The notes under the pieces were generated by a model. It saw only the letters and a program-made list of their open reading frames with translations, made no database searches and was not told the DNA's origin. A DNA stretch of 64,000 nucleotides from Saccopteryx bilineata (Eukaryota; Chordata; Mammalia; Chiroptera; Emballonuridae): assembly GCF_036850765.1 (NCBI RefSeq), contig NC_089490.1, forward strand, positions 240,377,942-240,441,941, given 5' to 3'. A program made the position numbers and the translations under genes. Positions 25,901 to 34,290 of this stretch are shown here, piece after piece (the first letter of the stretch is position 1; every line of letters starts with the position of its first letter).

Positions 25901-26063
25901 TGGGAAGCTGGGTTTGGGTTGGGTGACGAAGCCCTTTAACTTCAGTCTGAAGCCCTTAACAGTGTCTCTGCCTTCTCTGCCCCTGCAGCAAGGTTTTGAC
26001 AGGAACATGCTGGGAGCCTTAGCCGGGGCCAACAGCTTCAGGAACTTCACCTCCCGATTCTGA
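4812..26063 (+). CDS. PKP1: Plakophilin-1 (spliced, 12 of 13 coding exons)
   Basis: PKP1 is an armadillo-repeat protein of the p120-catenin family. It sits in the desmosomal plaque of stratified epithelia, where its head binds desmoplakin, desmosomal cadherins and keratins; it is also found in the nucleus. Loss in humans causes ectodermal dysplasia with skin fragility. Twelve exons are visible, all with AG/GT borders and matching phases. Joined, they run from the second base of codon 68 to residue 726, the length of human isoform 1a, and end in NFTSRF. The head fills residues to about 243 and the armadillo repeats about 244-700. No frameshift or internal stop is seen. The start codon and first 67 residues lie left of the window; human patient mutations at c.202+1 and c.203-1 fit the same exon border. 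Differences from human include an extra Ala in exon 2 and Ile for Met at residue 502. Confidence 0.97.
5455..5560 (+). repeat. MIR-like SINE fragment
   Basis: The succession 'tgccagttcctcatgggc', 'aaaacggacataacaaagcc' and 'tacctcctgggg' follows the 3' half of MIR. It is a diverged, ancient copy with approximate ends. Confidence 0.45.
6467..6503. repeat. Imperfect palindrome, 15-base arms, 7-base spacer
   Basis: The left arm CTTAGTTACGAACGT (6467-6481) and right arm ACGTTTGTAACCAAG (6489-6503) pair at 13 of 15 positions across the spacer gaattga. The arms contain CpGs in a part of the intron otherwise poor in them. I do not recognise a repeat family. Confidence 0.6.
8285..8400 (+). repeat. 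MIR-like SINE fragment
   Basis: The phrase 'acaagctgtgtgactctagg' followed by 'caagttctgaacctgagtgt' is the MIR core ('gctgtgtgaccttgggcaag') in sense orientation, followed by the 'tggaaatgggtg' region. It is an ancient copy with approximate ends. Confidence 0.6.
11640..11710 (+). repeat. MIR-like SINE fragment
   Basis: The phrase 'cctagctgtgtgacctcggc' followed by 'ccagcctcaagtt' resembles the MIR core in sense orientation. The copy is short and diverged. Confidence 0.5.
16968..17359 (+). CDS. PKP1: PKP1 exon 3
   Basis: The acceptor 'ccggccag' and donor 'tccaa|gtgagt' bound 392 bases encoding residues 105-234 and two bases of Lys235. This is most of the head domain, with the conserved stretches [33 protein letters not shown] and KQDPVYIPP. 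It is basic and Ser/Tyr-rich, as expected for the part that contacts desmoplakin and keratin. It is the largest coding exon of the gene here. Confidence 0.97.
17545..17735 (+). mobile_element. MER5A-like hAT-Charlie fragment
   Basis: The order 'gcagttcccaaagcgtg', 'cttgtcagaaatgctcattc', 'ccaggccccaccctgacctg' and, at the end, 'tctgagaacctctgctct' follows the consensus of the non-autonomous hAT element MER5A/B, including both terminal parts. It is ancient and has no coding capacity. Confidence 0.6.
18290..18564 (+). repeat. Compound GATG / GGAA microsatellite
   Basis: A run of GGAA and GATG units passes through an interrupted centre ('gcatgcatgcatatttgg'), then about twenty uninterrupted GGAA/GAAG units (about 18415-18482), then GATG units again. 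It lies in PKP1 intron 3, about 345 bases before exon 4. Open frames over it are repeat artefacts. Confidence 0.97.
18909..19053 (+). CDS. PKP1: PKP1 exon 4
   Basis: The acceptor 'ctcgcag' precedes the base that completes Lys235. The exon encodes residues 236-283 ([12 protein letters not shown] to DESAKQQ) and ends at 'cag|gtacct'. This begins the armadillo domain, including the first repeat ([20 protein letters not shown]). Confidence 0.96.
19654..19861 (+). CDS. PKP1: PKP1 exon 5
   Basis: The acceptor 'gtcccgcag' and donor 'gaccg|gtgcgg' bound residues 284-352 plus one base of Gly353. It carries an armadillo repeat ([20 protein letters not shown], then [20 protein letters not shown]). The exon is notably GC-rich. 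Confidence 0.96.
20604..20781 (+). CDS. PKP1: PKP1 exon 6
   Basis: The acceptor 'caccccag' precedes 'gg ctg ctc tgg', which completes Gly353 and opens [20 protein letters not shown]. The donor is 'ctgag|gtgaga'. It encodes residues 354-411 and two bases of Arg412, an armadillo repeat ending [14 protein letters not shown]. Confidence 0.96.
21565..21627 (+). pseudogene. PKP1: Possible decayed PKP1 isoform-1b exon
   Basis: Human isoform 1b inserts 21 residues beginning KRLGMRELL at this point. In the bat intron, 'gccccag' is followed, in the right phase, by codons reading KRQGRQELQ and an open frame of exactly the expected length (1 + 60 + 2 bases). No GT donor stands at the expected end, and similarity fades after the first nine residues. 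This is a weak match; chance resemblance is possible. Confidence 0.25.
21886..22000 (+). CDS. PKP1: PKP1 exon 7 (isoform 1a numbering)
   Basis: The acceptor 'ctctctcag' precedes the base completing Arg412, then [20 protein letters not shown] to RCDDK; the donor is 'aag|gtgaga'. It encodes residues 413-450 in the central armadillo region. Confidence 0.96.
22154..22172 (+). repeat. Nineteen-base G homopolymer
   Basis: An uninterrupted run of 19 G lies in PKP1 intron 7. Its exact length may be uncertain in sequencing reads. Confidence 0.9.
22445..22560 (-). repeat. MIR-like SINE fragment
   Basis: The phrases 'gccccattttacagctgggg' and 'agcctgaggctcagaa' are the reversed MIR core. It is an ancient copy with approximate ends. 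Confidence 0.65.
22731..22886 (+). CDS. PKP1: PKP1 exon 8
   Basis: The acceptor 'gcccccag' precedes [20 protein letters not shown]; the donor follows 'aag atg ata|gtgagt'. It encodes residues 451-502, including the start of the insert that splits the armadillo array. The last codon is ATA (Ile) where human has Met. Confidence 0.96.
23551..23727 (+). CDS. PKP1: PKP1 exon 9
   Basis: The acceptor 'gtcctcag' precedes [20 protein letters not shown]; the donor follows 'aag ggg ctg|gtgagg'. It encodes residues 503-561. The acidic, Asn-rich start is the inter-repeat insert, and [20 protein letters not shown] opens the next armadillo repeat. Confidence 0.96.
24444..24597 (+). CDS. PKP1: PKP1 exon 10
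   Basis: The acceptor 'ctgtccag' precedes [20 protein letters not shown]; the donor is 'atgg|gtgagt'. It encodes residues 562-612 and one base of Gly613, an armadillo repeat with [20 protein letters not shown]. Confidence 0.96.
24887..25070 (+). CDS. PKP1: PKP1 exon 11
   Basis: The acceptor 'tctctcag' and donor 'cgcag|gtgggc' bound residues 614-673 ([20 protein letters not shown] to [10 protein letters not shown]) and two bases of Ser674. This is the penultimate armadillo repeat region. Confidence 0.96.
25569..25653 (+). CDS. PKP1: PKP1 exon 12
   Basis: The acceptor 'ttgcccag' and donor 'agacag|gtaagg' bound residues 675-702 ([20 protein letters not shown] to ILRQ), the last helices of the armadillo domain. 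Confidence 0.96.
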
Positions 26064-26096
26064 GAGGAGGCTGCCAAGCAGGCTCAGCTTGCAGGT
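25989..26096 (+). CDS. PKP1: PKP1 exon 13, with stop codon
   Basis: The acceptor 'cccctgcag' precedes [20 protein letters not shown] and then TSRF; the TGA is at 26061-26063. A donor-like 'cttgcag|gtgaga' follows 33 bases after the stop, so this exon probably ends at 26096 and the 3' UTR continues in a further exon. The coding part is certain; the 3' border is inferred. Confidence 0.9.
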
Positions 26097-27250
26097 GAGA
26101 ATCAGCCACCCTCAGGCCGGGGGGGGGGGGGAGCCCCCAGGACCCCTGCAGCATCAGCCAGCCTCCAAGTGAGGGGCCAGGCCCTAGTTCTCTTGGGACA
26201 CAAAAGCAGCCTCTGGCCCGACTCACAAAGGCCTGTGAGGCTGTTTGGCCAAGGTGCACAGGCTGTCCCAGCTTGGAACATCACAGATGTGTGATGTCCC
26301 TGCAGCGTCAGCAAGCCAGGGGTGTGAGGCAGAGCTGTGGGCATAGCCCAGGTGGTGACATTCACAGGGACGACAGTGTGAAGGGGAACCCCACGGTCAC
26401 AACACACCATGCTCACATTCTGACCCTATTTATAATCTGCTTTCCAGTCTCTTTCTGCACGTCCCTAGTGTGGACCAAGACCTCAGAGCCATTCGTGATG
26501 AAGGCTTGCAGCCCCAATGTTATCTGGGGCACTGGCTAACACCCACCTTCCTGGCCCCACCCCTGCAGCTCTGACCCGGTAGCTCACATGTAGACAGGCA
26601 TGCCGTGCCTGACACAGGCAAGCCATGGACCATGCTTAGCCCCTGACACAGACATGGACAGGTCACCAGAGACAGCCCTGAGGTAGAACCCTGCACAGCG
26701 CCAGGGCTGAGGACAGGGATGCCTGAGATGAAGCCCCTGGACCCACCTGCCCCCCAACGCTGAAGAGGGTCCTGGTGGGAGGATGGCAAAGGAGAGGAAA
26801 CTAAATTCAGCAGATTTTTTTACTTTTTTTAAAAATGTGGATTGATTTTTAGAGAGAGAGGAAGGGAGAGAGAGAGAGAGAGAGAGAGATTGATTTGTGG
26901 TTCTACTTATTTAAGCATTCATTGGTTGATTCTTGTATGTGCCCTGACTGGGGATCAAACCTACAACCTTGGTGTATTGGGACGATGCTCTAACCAACAG
27001 AGCTAACTAGCCGGGGCTGAAGTTCAGCAGATTCTTAATGAGCAGCCTAGGTGCTCAGGGCTGTGCTGGCAGCATAGCGGCAGGGCAGCGGGCTTGGTGG
27101 TGGTAGTAGTTGGGGGAGGGGAACAGAGCTTCTGACTCTACGGAGCCTCTGACTGTCTCACACAGGAGTGCGCATGCTTGCGGGCGGTGGGCAGGGCTGG
27201 CGTGGGAGCACCTCACAACCTTCACTCACTGGAGGGTCCTCCTTTTGCAG
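26097..27250 (+). other. PKP1: Probable intron within the PKP1 3' UTR
   Basis: It is bounded by a good donor (26097) and a plausible acceptor 'ccttttgcag' (ending 27250). It contains a complete reversed bat SINE (26817-27020), as expected for intron rather than mature UTR. Unspliced read-through is the alternative. Confidence 0.55.
26817..27020 (-). mobile_element. tRNA-derived bat SINE, reversed
   Basis: Read on the minus strand it begins with a tRNA-like head (gctagttagctctgttggtt ... ggtttgatccccagtcaggg), continues through 'acatacaagaatcaacc' and ends in a GA/CT-rich and poly(A) tail (here poly-T at the left). Flanking copies of (A/G)TTCAGCAGATT (26805-26816 and 27022-27033) look like the target-site duplication. 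The layout is that of bat Ves-type tRNA SINEs. A- and B-box remnants are visible, and divergence suggests moderate age. Confidence 0.8.
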
Positions 27251-27508
27251 AAATGACACAACCCGTGGAGGACCCCTCAGGCCTGGCTGGAGGGGTGTTC
27301 TGTACACCTCTGCAGTATTTGGAAAAGTTCAAAGCATCCAAGAACTCAGCTGATAACTGCAGAATGGGAATATTTTTAGATTCTCCTCTCTCTCTCTCTC
27401 TCTTTTTTTTTCCCCCTTGGCAGGCGATGGGAGTTGGGGAGGGTGGGGGGAACCTTTCTTGTGTTAAGGGGGCTTTTTCTTATGTCAATACTTCTTTTGC
27501 TGAGAACC

Positions 27509-27572
27509 AGTATATATATATGTGTGTGTGTGTATAATGTAAGTGTGTATGTGCATGCGTGTGTGTGTGAGT
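27509..27572 (+). repeat. TA/TG microsatellite
   Basis: Consecutive TA dinucleotides pass into TG dinucleotides with short interruptions. The repeat lies inside the inferred PKP1 3' UTR. Confidence 0.9.
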
Positions 27573-29309
27573 GCCTACGGGCTCAACCACGAACTGCAGC
27601 TCAGAGGTGGTGAGGAGGCAAGTGTGTGTGCTTTGTGGTAACTGCCCACAGTCCCCAAGATGTGTGTACCAGAGCAGGGGGACCGTCTCCCAGGGGCCAA
27701 CCTGTCTGGAGGCAGCTTCACAGGAAGGGAGGTTGGCTGGGGTGACAAGGTTTGTGGATCTTGTGGGAAAGTCTGGTTGTCTGACAATGCCACCATCCCG
27801 CAGAGCCACAGGACGGGGCTAGGCAGGGTGCAGGGGCCAGAGAGAGGGGCTCGCCAAGTTCCTGGGCTGTGTACAGTCAGACTGGGCTCAGCCTGTAACT
27901 GATTATATTCACCAGGGAGCTGGTCATGTGTCCACTGCAGAATAGTGCTCAGAGCCAAAGAGCTGTTCAGGGAATGGCCGTTTGCTCTTCATGTTCCCTG
28001 TGTCGGGGAGAACAGGCTGGAGCTGGATGGGGAGGCCACTGGAAATTCACAGGAAGACACATCCTACCATACTTGGGTGCCTGGGAGGCTCAGGTTAGGG
28101 AGGGTTTGGGGTGGAGGACACTTGGAGGGAGGAAACAATGGACCAGCAAAGGCACTGTCCTGTCAGGCCACTGATAAGCTCATGTCCCAGCCAGAGGCCC
28201 CCACCTTCCCCTGAGTCCCAGCTGTCCTATCTCCACTCTGTATTTGTGAAAACCATGGAGGAAGTGACAGAAAGAACCTTGTCCAGGGCTCCAGCTACCC
28301 CTAAGACCCCAACCTCGTGTGCATTTCAGATGGGAAGTGTCCTCTTGGGGATAGCTTGCTGTAAATAGGCCTTCATGTGACTGTAGATGGAGCCAGACAC
28401 AGGTGTCCAGGGCATCCCAGATGGGAACTCACTGCCTGTCCCCTGTCCCTCTCTAGAAGAGGGTAAGGAGCCGCTCTCTCCCCCCCTCAGCACCCCCCGC
28501 CCCGCACCACCCCCAATCCAACCCTGCTCTTACCATCAATCAGAGAAAGACACCTCTCTGAACGGAGGCTGTGCCTTTTCAGACATTTGACAGCGGGGCC
28601 AGACCTGTGATGACAGGCAGGTGACCAGGCAACCTGGGTGCCATGGGCCCGACCGAAGGTCCTGGCTTGCCAGCCCCTCTTGGGGCCCACGTGTGAGCCC
28701 AGTCCCACCAGGAAGTCCAGGAAGAAGAGGGTTTGGGGGTGGTGCCCTGCCCAGAGGAATTCGTTTCTGTAATGATCAGACCATGTTCTCCTCACTCAGG
28801 ACGCACCCCTGTCCTCACAAGGAATACTGTCTAGAGGAAAGAGGAGACGGGGGTCCTGCCTTTGGGGGTTCTCTGTGACAGGACAGTCCCAGCCAGGCAA
28901 AAGTGGACAATGAGGACAGGCCTGATTTTGGTAACCTCTCTCGTGCCCCTCTCTCAGGCCAGCCAGTAGGGCCTGTCCCTTTGAAAGAAACAAAACTGAG
29001 AAGGGCCTGAGGATGTGTGTCCTAGAGAAGGGGGTCAGGGGGCAGGGCTTTGTGTGAGTGAGACGCAGTGCAGTGTCCTAAGCCCACATCGACCTGGCCA
29101 TCAGGGTCAACACCCCAGATGGGCACTCCAATCTGGGCCAAGGGAGGCAGGGCATGGAGCAATCTGTCTCTCCCTGTCCCTGTCCTGACCCCCAGGGGAT
29201 GGAGGAGGGTCCCCTGCTCCATATTTGTGTGAGAGCTCTGTGCTGGCCAGGCTCTGTTTGCCTGTGTGATATGCTATGTATTTGCTTTTTTTTGGAAATA
29301 GAGGAAATC

Positions 29310-29315
29310 AATAAA
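29310..29315 (+). promoter_or_regulatory. PKP1: PKP1 poly(A) signal
   Basis: A canonical AATAAA is followed by a T/GT-rich stretch ('ctgtgaacttttcaagtgg'). It is the first well-placed signal on this strand after the PKP1 stop. Confidence 0.75.
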
Positions 29316-29694
29316 TTGCTGGCATTTCTGTGAACTTTTCAAGTGGTGGATTCTTTGGGGCACTGCTGAACAGTGGAGGGCACCAACTTCCTCCCAGGGT
29401 CCCCTCTTCCCGATTCTGAACCCAGCAAAGATTGAGAGCGCCACCCACAGGGGCAGGAATGCCACCACCTAGACACTGGCTCTGTGTCAGTGGGTCCCCA
29501 GGTGCTCCGCGAGGTCCACATTCACCGTAACCTTACAGACAAGGAAGGACAGGCCCGGGGAGGGAGCACCTGTGCCCAGCTTGTCATGTGTCACCCAGCA
29601 CCTGTCCCATGGCTTGTAAAGGAAAAGCCACCAGGCAGGGCACCTGCAGGAAAACAGACTTGCAGGGGGTAATAAAAGGAGCTCCAATTGTTTG

Positions 29695-29790
29695 ACAACA
29701 GAAACCGAGACCCAGAGAAAGTGACGTGCCCACAGTCACATAGCAAGGTGGTGGCAGAACTGCAGTCCCAAGTGTGCCCGGTCGGCTCAT
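29695..29790 (-). repeat. MIR-like SINE fragment
   Basis: The phrases 'gaaaccgagacccagagaaa' and 'gcccacagtcacatagcaag' are the reversed MIR core ('cttgctatgtgacc'). It is ancient. Confidence 0.65.
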
Positions 29791-32700
29791 GTCAGAGCCT
29801 TGGGACCGAAGAGACAGGGGATGGTGTGCATGACTCCATATTTGCTGGCTGAGCTGCTCGTGCTCCTCGGGGGCGCGTGAAGGAGGTGCATCAGAGGAGG
29901 AACTGGGTTCTGTGCCGACATGCGGATATGGAGAAAATTCTGATTCTCAAAAATCAGAGAACGGGAGCCGCTGTGAGGATCCTAGTCCAGACCCGGCTGG
30001 ATCGGTTGGTTAAAATACGGGACAGTGGAGATCAGGGGCCACCAGGCGAAACAAGCATCAGGGACCCCAGCAGGCACTCCCCACATACCCTGACTGGTCA
30101 TCCTGCACCTGTCATTGGGTTTGAGAATAGTCATGTCCCCAAGGAGAGTGGCAGCCCCTCCAGGAGGCACATCTGAGCTGGTGACCCACTGACGGTGGGG
30201 CATCAGGGACCTCCATCCAAGCAGGACTTGCAAAGTTCCAAATCCTCAGTCAACCACTCACATGTCTCCTGACTGGTGATTAATATAAAAAATCACTTCA
30301 AGATGGACCCTGTTGCTGTTCAAAGCCTGCTCTGTATACCTTGCTTGGGAAGAAGCCTTTGACCAGGTCTCCTGGGCCAGGGGGTGGGGGGCAGGCACCC
30401 TGATCCCACAGGCATCCTCTGGATCTCTCTGGATCACGCTCCTGCAGTCTAGGCCCCAGAGGACCGCTGAGCTGGGGCACAGGTTCAGGCCAGCAGAGGA
30501 GTGACCACTTGTTTACAAGACCACCATTGGTTACCTGTAATCTTTCTACCAATGCCACAAAGCAGGTGTGGCCCTTCCTGTTGCAGAGATGCAGGTGTGA
30601 GAAAGGGAGGTGGGAGGAGGGGTTGGGGGGGTCTTTACTAGAAAGCAGGGGCATTTGCTTCTGCTGCTCACTCAGGGGAAACCGAGGCAGCAAGAGAGGG
30701 TTCCAGAGTGTCTTCTCCGCCCTTCTCTGGGCCTCCCTGTCTTTGTTTAGGGCTCCACAAGTTTGACACCAGCCGGAGCTGCGCTCACATACTTGGGTTT
30801 GTTTGCTTTTGAGAAACAAAAGACAAAGGCAAATGCCATGCCCACCCACCTAGTCACCCAAGCAGGAAACTCATCCTCAAGATGTTCTTTCCCATCTGGG
30901 CACCAAGTTCTGACCTCTCCAAAATGTCACCTCATCTCCACACCCACTGCCACTGCCTTAACCTGGGCCACCGCCAGGCCTGGGCACGACTCTGGCAAGA
31001 CGTGAGCACCTCCTGGCTGGCCTCTCCTTCTGGTTTCCCCTCCCACCACGCCCCTGGTCACCAGCATGTGCCACCACCAGAGCTGCCACAAGACCGACAT
31101 GACTTATACTTTTCCTTGCCCAAAAATGTGAGCCAGTTCCCTGATTTCTGCAGAGAGAATTCTCAGGCTGACCCATCCAGCCTTTCTGTCTCCTCTTCTT
31201 CCCACTGTTCAGTCACACCCTATGCTCCACCCAAGCCAGGCATGTCCCCAAACACGGCGTGCCCATGTAGTCCCATTGTCCTGCGTTGTTTCTCCAGCCC
31301 GTGTGCCCTTCCCCGCCCCGCCTGCCAAAGCCCCATGTGTCCTGGGGCCGCGCACTTCCCCCGCGGAGGTCCCGTCGGGCCCTGACTTGTGCGCATGTCA
31401 TTCTTCCCAGCTGTGGAATGTGGCGTTCCCATGGGCTGTGCTGTCGTAGATGACTCTGGTGGAGGAGCCAAGGGCCCCATGGAGAACTGACCCCAGGAGC
31501 CTGAAGGTCTGTCACCACCGCCTCCCAGATGGACAAGCAGCCCCCTGAGGACCTCCCAAGAGAGACAGCTCAGAACTGTCCTGCCCCATAGACGCGGTTT
31601 CCGCTCTCTGGTTCTCATCTTCGCCCACTGGGGCTATGAAGGGTAGGTCCAGCCTCTCTTCCCCACGACAGTTCTCCCAGCAGCTGGACACGGCCATCCT
31701 GGGCCCCTGCGTTCGCTCATATTCAGACTCTGCCTCGGTTTCTTCCTTAGAGGATCTGGTTCATGCCCCTCTCACTGCCCCTAACATGTCTCAGGTGACT
31801 GCCGTCCCTCCTAGGGCCTGGCCCCCGGGCGGGGCACGGGCACCAGGTGTGGTCTGAGAACAGTGGCAATGAGCACCGCTCCATGTCTGGTCTGCTCGGC
31901 CATCCAGGCCTGGATGTCACTGATTCCTGGCATCTCCGAGCCCCCATTCCTTAGGGAATATGTGAGGGCTTTATGACCGCTGGGGCCCCTGGCCTGGAGT
32001 GGATCCCAGCAGCAGCCTCCTCAGGGACCCGGGTCCCCTAGGAGCAGGGAAATGTACCCAGATACGTGGGCATCTGAAGATGGGAGTCTCCATTGCGACA
32101 GGTCCCATAACTCGGGGAAAAACATGTGGTCAGGTAACTCAGCTCTGACTGAGAAGCAGCCCGAAGCCACAACAAGCCATTCTCAATAAAATTGTCAGGA
32201 CGTCCAGGCCGGCCAGAGCCAGTGTCCTTTCTGCTAAAACAAGGGGTTCTAGGGCCCTTCCCACTCTGTGTGATACCCTGTGACCCTCCGAGCATCAGTG
32301 CCCTCACGGTCTGCTTTCTCGGGCTTACCTGATCCCCAGGGCCTCCAAGAACCCCACACCTGGCCAGGCTGGGCACCACAGACACCCTGCCCGCACGTGG
32401 CTGTCAGAGCTGGCCCTGCCGTCCCATCACCCACCTAACCCCAGGGTCAGCTTCTCTCCAGGTGGGCAAGGCCTGGAGCTCTCCTCAGAAGCCAGGCCAG
32501 GTGCGGGATTTGCAGAAGTCCCTCTCTCTCCACTGGGTGGGTGGAGGTTACACCTTCTTCTACACTGGCCATTGGGCCTGGGTACAGCCTTCTCCCCAAC
32601 TTGGGGATGCTGTCGCCAGCGCAACAGCATTGGAGATTCGAAACCAAAGCTGATGATGACAACTTTCCCACAGACCCTGAGAGAGGTGACAGGGCTGCCC

Positions 32701-33748
32701 CCATCCGGAAGGGACCGGAAAAGGGCTTCACAAGACCTCTCACTCGCACCACCGGGCTCAGCTCCTCACCTCGGGAAGTGGGGACTAGGCAACGGTCTGC
32801 ACTCTGGGGAGGCCCTGCCCTGCTGAAGGGGGGCAGGGGGAGGGGACAAGGAAAGCATCCAGAACCTTCCTTCTTTCAACAGTCATATCCCATTTATAAA
32901 GACTCCATCCCCGTCTCCTTCAAACTCCCACCTCGTATTCAATCCACAGCTACCCTTGTGCCCAGCACAGATTGGCCTTAGGGATGGGCTGGGTCAGGGT
33001 GGCACCATCACTGGGTCTGCTGCGGAGTCTGTGCCCTCTAAATGCCGTCCACCCAACAATAATGCGAGCTCGGAGACCCACTGGAATTGAACAATAACAA
33101 AATAGAAAAATAAAGAGATACATGCTATGTGTTGAATTTGTGGGATGTGTGAGTCCACACCCTGGCGATCAAGCTTGTGTTGCTCTCATAGAAAGTCAGG
33201 CTTGTCCCTTTTCTGGACCCTAGGCTCGGACCGCTCTTAGGTGACCACTTTGCGTTTTTCCCCTCCTGGTCAATACCCGCCACAAACAATCTTCCAGGCC
33301 TGTACAAGATGTACCAAGTGAGAGTGTCTTTGTCCCTTGTGTGTTCAGCAAGTGGTATGAGGGCCCCCCTCCCTGCAGGCGGACAGGTGGGGGCCCTGCC
33401 CCAGGAATCACCCCCTCTGGACCAGGAGGCAATGAGGATGGGGCTTTTTTGAGTAGCAGGTCATTTAATCAAGGAAGGACCCGCGGCAGGATCTCATGTT
33501 CTTCCAGGCTGCCCAGCGGAGTGATCCAAGGTTTGTAGGAGACTGGTCTGAACACTAGTCTCACACTTTGCCCTGATGGATGGGCGGGATGCAGGCCCAC
33601 ATGCTCTGCATTGCAGCGACAGCAATTACTGATAATACCCATCAGCGAAAACGCAGTCACCGTGTCTTTAAATGCAGTGTGCTTGGCGTGTTTCTGTCGG
33701 ACCCCCGGTTTAGTTTGGTAGAAAGTGGACCATGGGAATGGTTTTAAA

Positions 33749-33761
33749 CACCGTAATTGGA
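33749..33761 (+). repeat. Target-site duplication, left copy
   Basis: CACCGTAATTGGA here is repeated without change at 34198-34210 and flanks the Rhin-1-like SINE exactly. It marks the insertion as L1-mediated retrotransposition. Confidence 0.95.
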
Positions 33762-34197
33762 GCCCTGGCCGGATGGCTCAGTGGTAGAGCGTCGGCCTGG
33801 CGTGCAGGAGTCCCGGGTTCAATTCCCGGCCAGGGCACACAGGAGAAGCGCCCATCTGCTTCACCCCTCCCCCTCTCCTTCCTCTCTGTCTCTCTCTTCC
33901 CCTCCCGCAGCCAAGGCTCCATTGGAGCAAAGATGGCCCGGGCGCTGGGGATGGCTCCTTGGCCTCTGCCTCAGGCGCTGGAGTGGCTCTGGTCGCAACA
34001 GAGCAACGCCCCGGAGGGGCAGAGCATCGCCCCCTGGTGGGCAGAGCATCGCCCCCTGGTGGGCAGAGCGTCGCCCCCTGGTGGGCGTGCCGGGTGGATC
34101 CCGGTCAGGCGCATGCGGGAGTCTGTCTGTCTCTCCCCGTTTCCAGCTTCAGAAAAATACAACAACAAAAAAAAAAGAATGAAAAAAAAAAAAAACC
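33762..34197 (+). mobile_element. Full-length Rhin-1-like tRNA-derived SINE
   Basis: The 5' end folds as a tRNA-like cloverleaf: acceptor arm GCCCTGG/CCAGGGC, D arm GCTC/GAGC, T arm CCGGG/CCCGG around TTCAATT; the anticodon arm is irregular. The Pol III A and B boxes are intact. A body shared with the reversed copy at 54303-54686 follows, then an A-rich tail to 34195. Perfect 13-base target-site duplications flank it, which implies a fairly young insertion. I recognise the family as Rhin-1 of horseshoe and leaf-nosed bats. A 22-base unit occurs three times in the body, each copy with a CTCF-like core. Confidence 0.9.
34027..34086 (-). promoter_or_regulatory. Three tandem CTCF-like motifs inside the SINE
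   Basis: The 16-mer TCGCCCCCTGGTGGGC occurs at 34027-34042, 34049-34064 and 34071-34086, on a 22-base period. It differs little from the reverse of the CTCF core (GCGCCCCCTGGTGGCCA). All three copies face the same way. The motif is seen; binding is inference. Confidence 0.6.
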
Positions 34198-34210
34198 CAC
34201 CGTAATTGGA
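34198..34210 (+). repeat. Target-site duplication, right copy
   Basis: This is a perfect second copy of the 13-base sequence at 33749-33761. Confidence 0.95.
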
Positions 34211-34214
34211 ACCA

Positions 34215-34290
34215 TCAGGACTCTACACTCTGACCTCGGAGGTGACTTCACTGCTCTGAGCCTCAGTTTCCCCATGTGGAAAAGGAGGTT
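34215..34290 (+). repeat. MIR-like SINE fragment
   Basis: The phrase 'gctctgagcctcagtttccc' followed by 'catgtggaaaagg' is the MIR core in sense orientation. It is an ancient copy next to the younger SINE. Confidence 0.65.

Larger units (their letters stand above)
19054..25988 (+). other. PKP1: PKP1 introns 4 to 12
   Basis: Nine introns separate the armadillo exons, all short to medium (about 290 to 1100 bases). They hold a MIR-like fragment (22445-22560), a run of nineteen G (22154-22172), a C/G-rich tandem tract just after the exon 8 donor (about 22896-22923), and a possible relic of the isoform-1b exon (21565-21627). Nothing else was recognised. Confidence 0.8.
27251..29335 (+). other. 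PKP1: PKP1 last exon, 3' UTR
   Basis: This stretch follows a plausible acceptor and ends about 20 bases after an AATAAA at 29310-29315. It has no coding frame of note and includes a TA/TG microsatellite at 27509-27572. A long, partly separate 3' UTR fits what I recall of mammalian PKP1, but the acceptor position is inferred. Confidence 0.55.

Noticed and set aside
33762..33836. A tRNA gene
   Set aside because: The head folds partly like a tRNA and keeps the Pol III boxes, but the anticodon arm is irregular and it continues into a SINE body with target duplications.
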